A stretch of 8,097 nt of DNA from Sedimentisphaerales bacterium (GTDB lineage Bacteria > Planctomycetota > Phycisphaerae > Sedimentisphaerales > SM23-30), in assembly GCA_016932145.1 (NCBI GenBank), contig JAFGDI010000186.1, positions 1 to 8,097 on the forward strand, in the 5' to 3' direction. Position numbers and translations under genes: made by a program. Below are positions 1-7,075 of this stretch, piece after piece. Under the pieces are notes generated by a model that worked only from the letters and a program-made list of their open reading frames with translations, did not search any database and was not told the origin of the DNA. The first letter of the stretch is position 1; the number at the start of each line of letters is the position of its first letter.

Positions 1-2195
1 AGGAAAACCAGTTCGCCACCAGCGAGTCGCTGTGAAGGCACAGGCTTGTTGTTCTCATCTGAGACAATATCACCAGCTTTTGATTGTTCCGGGGTAAGTG
101 TAACCAGTTCACTGCGTGACCAGCTTGTCGTATTATATACGGCAAAGGTCTTAGTATTGTCAGTAGCAGGTGTCAGTATCTGCTCTAAGATGTTATTAGC
201 CATTCTGGCACCATCCTGAGCGAAACGAGACTTATATTCAGCCTGCGTGCGGGCAAATTCTGAATCTGGGTTTGATATACTGTTCCATGCGCCCCAGGTA
301 TGCTCATCATACATGATCACCTTTTCCCAGGCGGCATCAAACTGCTCTTGCCAGTCTGTATCAGCCTGTAGCATTGACCATAATATCTGAGCCTGTTCCA
401 GACGGTCAGCGGTCCTGCGATTTGTGCCGGTGTCTGCTGCGGTAGAGGCCATGCCATCTTCCCAGTAGGGTGTGAAATCGCCGCTTATTGTCGGCAGGCT
501 CTCGCCATGCTTTTTCTCAAAATCAGCCAGGAAATCACTGTTGCGAGCAATGATCAGCTTAGGCCAGGCATACTTCTCATTCCAGCTTTTTACACCGTCT
601 GACAGGGCCGGATTCGGTGAGCCATTGTCTCTTTCTATACAGTATCTCAGCATGACCATGTCATAAGGATAATCTTTTTTCTGCAGGTCATTGATCAGTC
701 TCAAGACCTCACTTTCCTTGACTATATGACCTTTGGGCTGACCGTGAAATCTGGAATAGCCAGTGCCGTCCATCCAGAACAATACCTTGCTCTTGCCATC
801 GGCACCGAGCCAGTAGAAAGGCTTATCGGCCCAGTAAAAGGTATGTCCTACCCGGTGGCCGCCGTTGGGGCCAACTGAGATGTACTTTATGCCATTATGA
901 GCCAGGGCAGAAACCAGTCCCCAGGTATAGCCCGGAACATCAGACTGGGTGCATGAGTTCAATTCAATGCCATATTTCTTGCAGAAGCGAACGGCAGAAC
1001 CCATAAGTTCAAATAATTCTTCTTCACGATAGCCGCCGGTCATGGCCTGGGCATACATTACATCGATGTGTATCAGCTTTTTCCGGGCGGCATCGACCAG
1101 GCGTGCCTTGTCGGTTTCGCTGGCCCTGCGCATGAACTCATCAACTGCCCACATGCCTTCCGGGTGATATTTGAACTGTGCTTCAACCGGGTAATCTTTC
1201 GACTTGTCAATATAGTCCAGAGCATCATAGAGATGTTGTACTTGCAGGTTTAATATATCTTCCTGCGGTTCGGTATAACCAATGTCCAGATGGGTCTGAT
1301 GTATCAGGTTTATTTCCCATTTACGCATTGCCGGTACCGTAATGTCTTTGGCTGCGATTATTTTATTGGCCTGTCTGATCTCCAGTTTAACTGTCTTTTC
1401 CACTTCAGTTGCCGGTACTGCCAGTTCCATAGGGTATGTACCCGCTTTTATCTGGCCGGTTGTTACCTTCTGGCCATTTGCCGTTATGGTTATATCTGAG
1501 CTTTTGCCAATAGTTTCCAGGGTCAGATTCAAGAGCTGTAAAGGCTCGTTGTTTTTGCCATTGATAACAAAAGGGGTAGGGGTTATTGTTTTTAGTGTAA
1601 CTTCCGGGTCAACTTCAGCTAATGCAACGGTTGACGGGCCATTAAAACTTATATGGTCAAAGATTATCCAACTGCCTTTGCTGTTGTTGATCTTTATCCG
1701 GTTATTTCCAGTCTTAAGCAGCCCGGCGGGTACTTCCAGGTCGATAATAAATTCTTTACCGTTAGAATTACCATGCAGGGTATCATCTGATGATCCCGCG
1801 AGTGTCTGGCGAACGAAAACAGAGTCGTTGATCTCGATCTTAAGTTGGGGTGGAAATTGCTTGTGGGTTTCGGCCATATCTATGATAAGTTGGAATTTAT
1901 CAGTCTGGGCGAAATTGGCGAGCTTGAAAACGATATCGGTACTGTGGCTCCGGCTGCCTGCCCAGCTATCCTGGGTGCCGGGCAGTACATAAGGAATATC
2001 ACTGGCCTGAGAGTGGCCTGCGATAAAGGTTGAACCATAGCCAAATGTGGATGTATAGTCATTCCATTTACCTTCGCCCAGGGCAAATTCACGACCACTA
2101 TTGTCGCTGACGCCTGCTTGCCAGAGGGTATTGGCATTTACTGCGTTGGCTGTCAAAAGACCAGCCATTAAGAACAACTTAAATAAATATTTCAT
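1..2195 (-). CDS. Exported GH38-like glycoside hydrolase (putative alpha-mannosidase) with polysaccharide-lyase-like N-terminal domain, partial
   Basis: The reading frame stays open from the ATG at 2195 to the left edge, giving 731 residues; the C-terminus is missing. Residues 1-21 form a Sec signal peptide (MKYLFK, hydrophobic core, AVNA before N22) without a lipobox, so the protein is exported. Residues about 22-185 (NTLWQAG, NSGREFA, then IKINN and WIIFDHISF) look like the galactose-binding-fold domain of family 4 rhamnogalacturonan lyases. A beta-rich linker follows to about 290. The GH38-type catalytic region has HQTHLDIGYT (H302 and D304, predicted zinc ligands), SDVPGYTWGL (D419, predicted nucleophile) and YDEHTWGAW (H632, a possible third metal ligand). 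GH38 enzymes hydrolyse alpha-mannosides with retention. The start is supported by a clear AGGAG. The kinase, isomerase and transporter upstream fit release of mannose. The match to GH38 is remote, so the substrate could be another alpha-linked sugar. Confidence 0.8.
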   Translation of the reverse strand, partial: MKYLFKLFLMAGLLTANAVNANTLWQAGVSDNSGREFALGEGKWNDYTSTFGYGSTFIAGHSQASDIPYVLPGTQDSWAGSRSHSTDIVFKLANFAQTDKFQLIIDMAETHKQFPPQLKIEINDSVFVRQTLAGSSDDTLHGNSNGKEFIIDLEVPAGLLKTGNNRIKINNSKGSWIIFDHISFNGPSTVALAEVDPEVTLKTITPTPFVINGKNNEPLQLLNLTLETIGKSSDITITANGQKVTTGQIKAGTYPMELAVPATEVEKTVKLEIRQANKIIAAKDITVPAMRKWEINLIHQTHLDIGYTEPQEDILNLQVQHLYDALDYIDKSKDYPVEAQFKYHPEGMWAVDEFMRRASETDKARLVDAARKKLIHIDVMYAQAMTGGYREEELFELMGSAVRFCKKYGIELNSCTQSDVPGYTWGLVSALAHNGIKYISVGPNGGHRVGHTFYWADKPFYWLGADGKSKVLFWMDGTGYSRFHGQPKGHIVKESEVLRLINDLQKKDYPYDMVMLRYCIERDNGSPNPALSDGVKSWNEKYAWPKLIIARNSDFLADFEKKHGESLPTISGDFTPYWEDGMASTAADTGTNRRTADRLEQAQILWSMLQADTDWQEQFDAAWEKVIMYDEHTWGAWNSISNPDSEFARTQAEYKSRFAQDGARMANNILEQILTPATDNTKTFAVYNTTSWSRSELVTLTPEQSKAGDIVSDENNKPVPSQRLAGGELVF

Positions 2196-2201
2196 ACTAA
2201 A

Positions 2202-2206
2202 CTCCT
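2202..2206 (-). promoter_or_regulatory. Ribosome binding site of the GH38-like gene
   Basis: AGGAG on the minus strand ends 6 bases before the ATG at 2195. It is the only strong Shine-Dalgarno sequence in the window. The transporter, isomerase, kinase and regulator have only weak purine-rich stretches or none, so the hydrolase may be translated more strongly than the others. Confidence 0.75.
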
Positions 2207-2234
2207 GTTTGATTTTTAAGTGTAATATTTCACG

Positions 2235-2245
2235 CTTCCTGGAAG
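2235..2245. repeat. Perfect 11-bp palindrome upstream of the GH38-like gene
   Basis: CTTCC-T-GGAAG lies about 40 bases before the hydrolase start. A partial extension (TCAC on the left, GTGA on the right) lengthens the symmetry with a 2-base bulge. The single-base centre makes an RNA hairpin unlikely, so a protein-binding site is a better reading. No convincing -35/-10 pair was found around it. Confidence 0.3.
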
Positions 2246-2332
2246 TGATTTGAGGTTGAGGTACCCCGAAATCTGCCTCATACTGACCTGTCCAGAGAAA
2301 CGCACGGAAAAAAATACTCATCATGATGTTTT

Positions 2333-2352
2333 AAAAAAGCAGATCAAGTCTG
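2333..2352 (-). terminator. Weak candidate intrinsic terminator after the transporter gene
   Basis: On the minus strand, 22 bases past the transporter stop, CAGA-cttga-TCTG can form a 4-bp stem and is followed by C and six T. The stem is short and only half GC, so any termination is likely to be partial. If it acts, it would lower read-through from the kinase-isomerase-transporter operon into the hydrolase gene. Confidence 0.25.
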
Positions 2353-2374
2353 TTTATTGTCTGAAGATGCATTG

Positions 2375-3838
2375 CTATTGGGGCTCTGCTGGCGTTAGCT
2401 GGCAAATATTTTCATTGCCTGCTGTCTCGTAAGATCTCTCGATCTCTTCTAATGACCGCCCGGCAGTTTCGGGCATCATACGCCATACCATGTATATCTG
2501 CGGTATCAGTATTCCCGCGAATATATAAAAGGTGGCTGAGGCGCCAACGCCATCCCGCAATATCGGGAAGAACTGGCCTACCAGCGTATCTGCCAGCCAC
2601 ATAGCAAAGATCACTGCCGATATGGCTCGTGACCGAATATTGGTCGGGAAGATCTCTGCTGCGAAAATGAATTTGATCGGTCCCAGAGAAAAGGCAAAGA
2701 AAGCAACAAATCCGCAGATCAGGGTTATCAGCATAGTGTCAGGATTGCCATTGTCGATCAGCGAGCCTATGCCCACCAGACAGCCAATTGCACCGACTGT
2801 TCCTATCTGTAGCAGCAGCTTACGACCGATCTTATCTACCAGCCAGATTGCTATCAGGGTAAATATTACATTGCATATACCTATCATAGCTACGCCGCTC
2901 AGGGCGCCGCCCAGATTGAACCCTGCCTGTTCCAGTAAGGTCGGGCCATAATAAAATACTACATTTATGCCGCTGAACTGGGCAAATACTGCCAGCATTA
3001 TCGCTACAAATAATGGCTTGCGATAGTTAATGTTCAACAGGTCGCTTAGACGGCTTTTTACCTGACTTTCTTGTGCTATTGTCTGGCAGATGTCGGCATA
3101 TTCTGTCTGGGCATCATGGGGAAATATGTTTTTGAGTACCTTAAGGGCTCTTTCTTTCTTGTTATTTCGGATCAGCCAGCGGGGGCTTTCGGGCAGGGTA
3201 AGGGCCATTAACAGGAAAAACACTCCTGGTATCAGCTCGACGGCAAACATGGTTCGCCAGGTATTATCTATCAGGAACCACTTCAGAAAATCGCCGGTAC
3301 CGGCACTATTGGCCATCAACTCAGCCCACTTATTAACCACAATATTACTGAATAAGGCGGCAACAATACCAATTGTCACCGAAAACTGGAACAAAGATAT
3401 TAAACGGCCGCGTAAATGAGCTGGTGATAATTCTGAAATATATAATGGACAGACCATTGCCGATATGCCTATGCCCAGACCACCCAGCCAGCGAAAAAAG
3501 GTTAACAACTCTATGCTGTTTGACCAGGCGCAGCCCAAAGCCGATATGAGCATCAGAAATGCAGCCAGAGCCAGATTCCTGCTCCTGCCGAAGCGGTCAC
3601 TGAGATTCCCGGCTAATGCGGAGCCCATTACTGAGCCGATCAGCCCGGAACTGACGAAAAAGCCTTCCCAGCCCGGCGATAAGCTAAACAGCTTCTTCAC
3701 CGGTGTTATAGTGCCGGAGATGACTATGGCATCAAAACCCCATAAAAAACCGCCCAGAGCCGATGCCAGTGATATATAGCTCAGAAAAAGTATATTGGGC
3801 TTGTGGATTACTCGCTTTTCCTTTGTCTCTGATATCAT
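2375..3838 (-). CDS. MFS sugar porter (XylE/GLUT-like sugar:H+ symporter family)
   Basis: This 487-residue inner-membrane transporter has the usual length and 12-helix pattern of the sugar porter family, and most likely imports a hexose such as mannose. Family motifs occur in order: GGFLWGFD (29-36), GNLSDRFGR (77-85), RWLGGLGIG (116-124), PLYISELSPAHLRGR (131-145), PESPRWL (216-222), QFSGINVVFYYGP (287-299), DKIGRK (335-340), AAEIFPTNIRSRA (393-405) and PETAGRSLEEIE (456-467). The loop at about 168-193 is longer than in GLUT proteins but resembles XylE. In the QQxSGIN sugar-binding motif the first Gln is Ala286, so substrate contacts may differ from XylE. It follows the isomerase gene by 55 bases without an evident terminator, so co-transcription is likely. 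The ribosome binding site is only a purine-rich run. The exact sugar cannot be read from sequence. Confidence 0.93.
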   Translation of the reverse strand: MISETKEKRVIHKPNILFLSYISLASALGGFLWGFDAIVISGTITPVKKLFSLSPGWEGFFVSSGLIGSVMGSALAGNLSDRFGRSRNLALAAFLMLISALGCAWSNSIELLTFFRWLGGLGIGISAMVCPLYISELSPAHLRGRLISLFQFSVTIGIVAALFSNIVVNKWAELMANSAGTGDFLKWFLIDNTWRTMFAVELIPGVFFLLMALTLPESPRWLIRNNKKERALKVLKNIFPHDAQTEYADICQTIAQESQVKSRLSDLLNINYRKPLFVAIMLAVFAQFSGINVVFYYGPTLLEQAGFNLGGALSGVAMIGICNVIFTLIAIWLVDKIGRKLLLQIGTVGAIGCLVGIGSLIDNGNPDTMLITLICGFVAFFAFSLGPIKFIFAAEIFPTNIRSRAISAVIFAMWLADTLVGQFFPILRDGVGASATFYIFAGILIPQIYMVWRMMPETAGRSLEEIERSYETAGNENICQLTPAEPQ

Positions 3839-3893
3839 AGTTTTTTTCTTTCTGTTTAATATTTTGCTTTCAGGGCAGATATCTCTTACTTTT

Positions 3894-5651
3894 TTACCAG
3901 GTTCTTACATAAGCCTTTATCGTTGCACACTGCTTGCCGGCTGACAGGCCATACGGTCTGATAGTATATTCTTTTACTGATTCGGGTATTATAAAGGTCT
4001 CGGCATAATGTACCACAAATGGCGTAAAAGCATCATGGGGGCTTTCTACGATTGCCTCTGAGCCTTCTATCAGATTCAATACATTTACACTGCCATTGGT
4101 AGTGTGCGGTACTTTATCGGTGAACCAGTGTCGTCTGGTTTCCAGAAATTCCAGTTCATGCAGACCGGTTCGTTCTTCATGCCAGCCAGGGCCGCTGGCT
4201 ATTGGCTCTATACGGTTGATAAGGTTGGCTTTAACCCAGCTCGTCTGGCGGTTCCATTGAATGTTCTTTATGCCATGCTCTACATTGATAGGGCGGGGCA
4301 GACCATCAAGGCCCAGGCGGTCCCAGTCCCACATTTTAAAGGTAAATATGTATGGTGTGGCACTTATCTCGAGAACCATGGCATTTTTACCGCTGCAATG
4401 GCAGGTTCCTGCCGGGATCAGAAAATGGTCATGTTTTTTAGCGGGCCAGCGATTAACAAATTTCTCATCATTGAAGCTCTTTTCACCTCGCTGGGCAGCA
4501 CGCAGGTCTGCGATCATTTCCTCGGGCTCAATATCTTCCTTTAAACCCAGATAGACCGTAGCATCGGCTTTGGCATCAAGTATATAGTATGATTCATCCT
4601 GAGTATAATTCATGCCAAAATTATGCTGTATATACTCTGTCAGGGGGTGAACCTGAAAAGACAGATTGCCCCCGGCCATGGTGTCAAGAAAGTCGAATCT
4701 GATCGGGAATTCATCGCCAAAGCGGGCGTGAACTTTGTCTCCCAGCAGCTCACGAGGCTGAGAGAACACCACATTGATCGAGGGCAATTCCATGATAATG
4801 TCACCGAATTTCAGCATTAAGCTGTTTTCTTCTGGTACGCAATCAAAGCACCAGCCATAATTACTGCCATTTTCTTCCAGACCGCAGGTCTCTTTCATCC
4901 ACTGGCCACCCCAGGGTGCAGGGTCAAAAAAGGGCATTACCCGGAATGGTCGGCTGGCAGTTGTACGCAATCCAGTTCGAACCAGTTCGCCTTCTGCCAG
5001 TTTGGGAGTTCCTGCTATGGTAGTATCCAGGACGAAATGCCATTTGGCTATCAGTTCCCTTTTCAGGCGATCACAAACACGCCAGTCGGTGAAAAAGGCT
5101 CGCTTATATTGCAGCGTCCATCTTAACTGACTGTTTTCCACGCCCAGATTCGATATCTCATTTCTACGCATACGCAACTGGGCTTCCCAACGCGGCATGT
5201 CAGCATAGACCAGAATATCACCCGGGTGGATAAGACTTGCCCCGCTACCCAGTATTACTACCAGGCCATGCTTTACCTGCTCGATCCGGGCTTGAAGTTC
5301 TGCAATTTTACCCTCATCCAGAAAGTCAGCCATTCTCAGGTTGGTTATCCAGCCAAAGATAAGGTCATCACCGCCATTAAATGGAGCCACTTTCTCATCG
5401 ATCTCAGCTTCACTTAAAAAAGCATCTCTGCTGCGAATTATCTTCTCGGGCTGGACCAGAGCTTCGATTGCCCGGCAGATCTCCTCTTCATTAACACCGA
5501 CATAACATTCTATAGTTAATACCATTCGCTGGCCATTATTAACACTAGCTGCTTTTTTCAGCTTACTGCATACTTCTGACCAGCCCTGAACGCATTGACC
5601 GTCTGTTGACGCTACTTCTATATAGGGTAATTTGTCATAGTTTGACTTCAT
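3894..5651 (-). CDS. Class I mannose-6-phosphate isomerase-like protein with extra N-terminal domain
   Basis: The 585-residue cytoplasmic protein has an isomerase part at about 225-585. Class I phosphomannose isomerases interconvert mannose-6-phosphate and fructose-6-phosphate with a zinc ion in a cupin fold. The predicted metal ligands are present: Gln333 and His335 in FQVHP, Glu353 in DESYYILDA, and His418 in IPAGTCHCSG. Usual enzymes have about 315-390 residues, so residues 1-220 are an addition. This part contains VVILGSGASLI, DILVYADMPRWEAQLRMRR and YKRAFFTDWRVCDR, which faintly recall a P-loop nucleoside-kinase-like fold with a degenerate Walker A loop. I infer a similar long form in Bacteroides-type bacteria from memory only. 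Its ATG overlaps the stop of the kinase gene (ATGA), which suggests translational coupling, and the transporter follows. It probably handles the product of that kinase. Confidence 0.87.
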   Translation of the reverse strand: MKSNYDKLPYIEVASTDGQCVQGWSEVCSKLKKAASVNNGQRMVLTIECYVGVNEEEICRAIEALVQPEKIIRSRDAFLSEAEIDEKVAPFNGGDDLIFGWITNLRMADFLDEGKIAELQARIEQVKHGLVVILGSGASLIHPGDILVYADMPRWEAQLRMRRNEISNLGVENSQLRWTLQYKRAFFTDWRVCDRLKRELIAKWHFVLDTTIAGTPKLAEGELVRTGLRTTASRPFRVMPFFDPAPWGGQWMKETCGLEENGSNYGWCFDCVPEENSLMLKFGDIIMELPSINVVFSQPRELLGDKVHARFGDEFPIRFDFLDTMAGGNLSFQVHPLTEYIQHNFGMNYTQDESYYILDAKADATVYLGLKEDIEPEEMIADLRAAQRGEKSFNDEKFVNRWPAKKHDHFLIPAGTCHCSGKNAMVLEISATPYIFTFKMWDWDRLGLDGLPRPINVEHGIKNIQWNRQTSWVKANLINRIEPIASGPGWHEERTGLHELEFLETRRHWFTDKVPHTTNGSVNVLNLIEGSEAIVESPHDAFTPFVVHYAETFIIPESVKEYTIRPYGLSAGKQCATIKAYVRTW

Positions 5652-6607
5652 AGTTTTTCTTTTCTACCTTCGTTCCAGATCCATTCTCCGCCGGCTAATG
5701 CGGCATTATCGCCCAGTTGGGCCGCTACTATTTCCACTTCTCCGCCAGCCTGTACGGCATATTTACGCGTGAAATCCCTTATGTAAGGTAATATCACCTC
5801 TTTACTGCCCATTATGCCGCCGCCTATTATCAATATTTCCGGGTCATAACCCTGGATCATATTTAAGGCCATGGCGGCCCAGCCGTTGAGGGCTGTTTCT
5901 CGTAATTCGCAGGCTATTTTGTCGCCCTGGGCTGCCAGATTAAAGACCGCTTTATAATCTAACTTTTTCTCCTGTGCCAGCTTGCTGTCGTTAAAACCGG
6001 CAATTTTTGCAGCTCGTTCCGGCAGTGACCAGGTCGCTATCTGTGTTTCCGTACAGCCAGCCAGCCGCCCGCCAAAACTTTCGGCACTGGTATGACTACT
6101 ACTGTGAGTTATTGACAGACCGCCAAGATTGCCGGCCATGCCGCTGCGGCCACGCATGGGCCTGCCTTCAAATATCACTCCGGTACCCAGCCCGGTACCC
6201 AATGTTATCATGGCTACATTGGCCTTACCCTGCCCGGCACCAGCCTGCCATTCGCCTATCAGGGCCGCCCGAGCATCGTTTTCCAGAAGCAAGGGAATGC
6301 CAAATATCTCTTCTGCACGCTGGCAAAAGTCTTGCTGACGAGTGTCTTCATATTTCCCAAAGGAACAGCTTGCATAACGCAAGCCTGGGTCGATTATCAA
6401 GGGCAGGGCCCAGACCATTCCTTCTACTTTGCTTAGCTCTGTTCCGCTGTGATGACATAATTCCAACAGATTGTCCTTCAATAAAGAAATACATTGAAAA
6501 AATGGCAGACCGGCATAAGAGCTTATTACTCTCTGGCTGAGCACTTTATATTTATCTACCAGCCCCAGCTTGATACGGGAGCCTCCAAAATCTACAGTTA
6601 TTATCAT
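5648..6607 (-). CDS. ROK-family sugar kinase (probable manno-/gluco-/fructokinase)
   Basis: The protein has 319 residues, normal for ROK kinases, which phosphorylate a hexose with ATP in the cytoplasm. Visible motifs are the N-terminal phosphate loop DFGGSRIK (6-13), LENDARAALIGEW with catalytic Asp111, the second phosphate loop TLGTGLGTG (135-143), GCTE (184-187) and the adenosine-site glycines IIGGGIM (260-266). The usual GxxGExGH is GMAGNLGG (156-163), with Asn160 for Glu and Gly163 for the zinc His. The usual CxCGxxGCxE keeps only the final Cys and Glu, so the structural zinc site appears lost. It is the first gene of the minus-strand operon, just upstream of the isomerase, and mannose 6-phosphorylation is the likely role. 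N-acetylmannosamine or glucose cannot be excluded. The start at 6607 precedes the loop by 5 residues as expected; only a weak GAAG lies upstream. Confidence 0.9.
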   Translation of the reverse strand: MIITVDFGGSRIKLGLVDKYKVLSQRVISSYAGLPFFQCISLLKDNLLELCHHSGTELSKVEGMVWALPLIIDPGLRYASCSFGKYEDTRQQDFCQRAEEIFGIPLLLENDARAALIGEWQAGAGQGKANVAMITLGTGLGTGVIFEGRPMRGRSGMAGNLGGLSITHSSSHTSAESFGGRLAGCTETQIATWSLPERAAKIAGFNDSKLAQEKKLDYKAVFNLAAQGDKIACELRETALNGWAAMALNMIQGYDPEILIIGGGIMGSKEVILPYIRDFTRKYAVQAGGEVEIVAAQLGDNAALAGGEWIWNEGRKEKL

Positions 6608-6660
6608 ATTTAATACTATCTTCAGTTAATTTTCGCAGTATAGTCTGACTCTGAATCGCA

Positions 6661-6689
6661 AATATAGGGTCTTCCTGCTGCGGTTGGAA
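6661..6689 (-). promoter_or_regulatory. Candidate promoter of the kinase-isomerase-transporter operon
   Basis: On the minus strand TTCCAA (6684-6689), 17 bases, then TATATT (6661-6666) give a weak -35 and a good -10, placing a start of transcription near 6654 and a leader of about 47 bases. A second -10-like TATACT lies at 6637-6642 with no good -35. A weak -35 suits a promoter that needs an activator such as the adjacent AraC protein. Confidence 0.3.
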
Positions 6690-6730
6690 TAAAACACACT
6701 TCCGAGAACAGTATCGAAAGTAAGAAATAT

Positions 6731-6744
6731 ATTGCAATTGCAAT
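6731..6744. promoter_or_regulatory. 14-bp perfect palindrome, candidate operator
   Basis: ATTGCAATTGCAAT is perfectly symmetrical. With the next bases it also reads as three head-to-tail hexamers: ATTGCA, ATTGCA, ATTACA (6731-6748). It lies about 42 bases upstream of the proposed -35 of the kinase operon, a position that suits an activator site. The binding protein is unknown. Confidence 0.4.
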
Positions 6745-6747
6745 TAC

Positions 6748-6766
6748 AAGGCCCTGTTCTGGCCTT
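6748..6766. repeat. Small inverted repeat beside the palindrome
   Basis: AAGGCC and GGCCTT flank a 7-base loop. Neither strand has a T-run after it, so it is not a typical terminator. It may be part of the regulatory site next to it or may be chance. Confidence 0.25.
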
Positions 6767-7013
6767 TGCTTAAACTCGTACAGTCAAAAGTGCGTCACGA
6801 AGAGATGTGTAGCATAAACCGCACTCTTCAGTAACTTTGTTTTTTCGATTATTTCTCTTCTCGTTTATAACAGACTGTCAGGTAAGGAATAATGATATCT
6901 TTCCTGCAGTAGTCCTGATCTTCGGGATTACGGCATAGTTCAACCGATTGCCTGTTACTTTCACTGTATCTTGACTGCATTATGATCTTAGCATTTTCAG
7001 AGCTTTTTTACAA

Positions 7014-7042
7014 TTGGGGAAATTCAGGATATATGGTATAAA
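7014..7042 (+). promoter_or_regulatory. Candidate promoter of the AraC-family gene
   Basis: TTGGGG (7014-7019), a 17-base spacer and TATAAA (7037-7042) with the extended element TGG immediately before it form a plausible promoter. Transcription would begin near 7049, about 26 bases before the first ATG. A second, perfect TATAAT with the same TGG extension lies at 7071-7076 but overlaps the annotated ATG and lacks a good -35. Confidence 0.45.
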
Positions 7043-7075
7043 TCTTCTGGTATTTTTTCTGGTATTATGGTATAA
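7032..7075 (+). repeat. Cluster of GGTAT repeats overlapping the AraC promoter and start
   Basis: GGTAT begins at 7035, 7049, 7061 and 7069. Two longer direct repeats are nested: TATGGTATAA at 7032-7041 and 7066-7075, and TTCTGGTATT at 7045-7054 and 7057-7066. AraC-family proteins commonly bind direct repeats, so this may be a site of autoregulation. It covers the -10 element and the region just after it, where binding would repress. Confidence 0.4.

Larger units (their letters stand above)
6608..7074. other. Divergent intergenic regulatory region between kinase operon and AraC gene
   Basis: These 467 bases hold no convincing gene. They are richer in AT than the flanking genes and contain candidate promoters in both directions, a 14-bp palindrome, one 6-bp hairpin, and a repeat cluster at the regulator's start. 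A 9-bp palindrome (ACAGACTGT, 6870-6878) and a 6-bp inverted pair with a 25-base gap (AGTGCG at 6789-6794, CGCACT at 6820-6825) are also present but may be chance. Such length suits an AraC-type regulator controlling both sides. Confidence 0.6.

Noticed and set aside
1342..1992. Plus-strand open frame of 216 codons
   Set aside because: It lies wholly opposite the GH38-like gene, whose frame carries the signal peptide and catalytic motifs; its translation shows no recognisable domain.
2319..2328. Perfect palindrome CATCATGATG followed on the minus strand by a T-run
   Set aside because: With no loop and an AT-rich stem it cannot form a stable terminator hairpin, and a 10-bp palindrome of this composition may be chance.
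2532..2951. Plus-strand open frame of 139 codons opposite the transporter
   Set aside because: Antisense shadow of a well-supported MFS gene; rich in Pro, Ile and Ser with no family features.
3877..3884. Palindrome AGATATCT between isomerase and transporter genes
   Set aside because: Too short and AT-rich to separate from chance, and no T-run follows to suggest termination.
6007..6540. Plus-strand open frame of 177 codons opposite the ROK kinase
   Set aside because: The kinase motifs are on the minus strand, and this frame has no domain or ribosome binding site.
6552..6743. Minus-strand open frame of 63 codons upstream of and overlapping the kinase start
   Set aside because: It overlaps the kinase N-terminus in another frame, has no ribosome binding site and no recognisable sequence; a leader peptide cannot be excluded but is unsupported.
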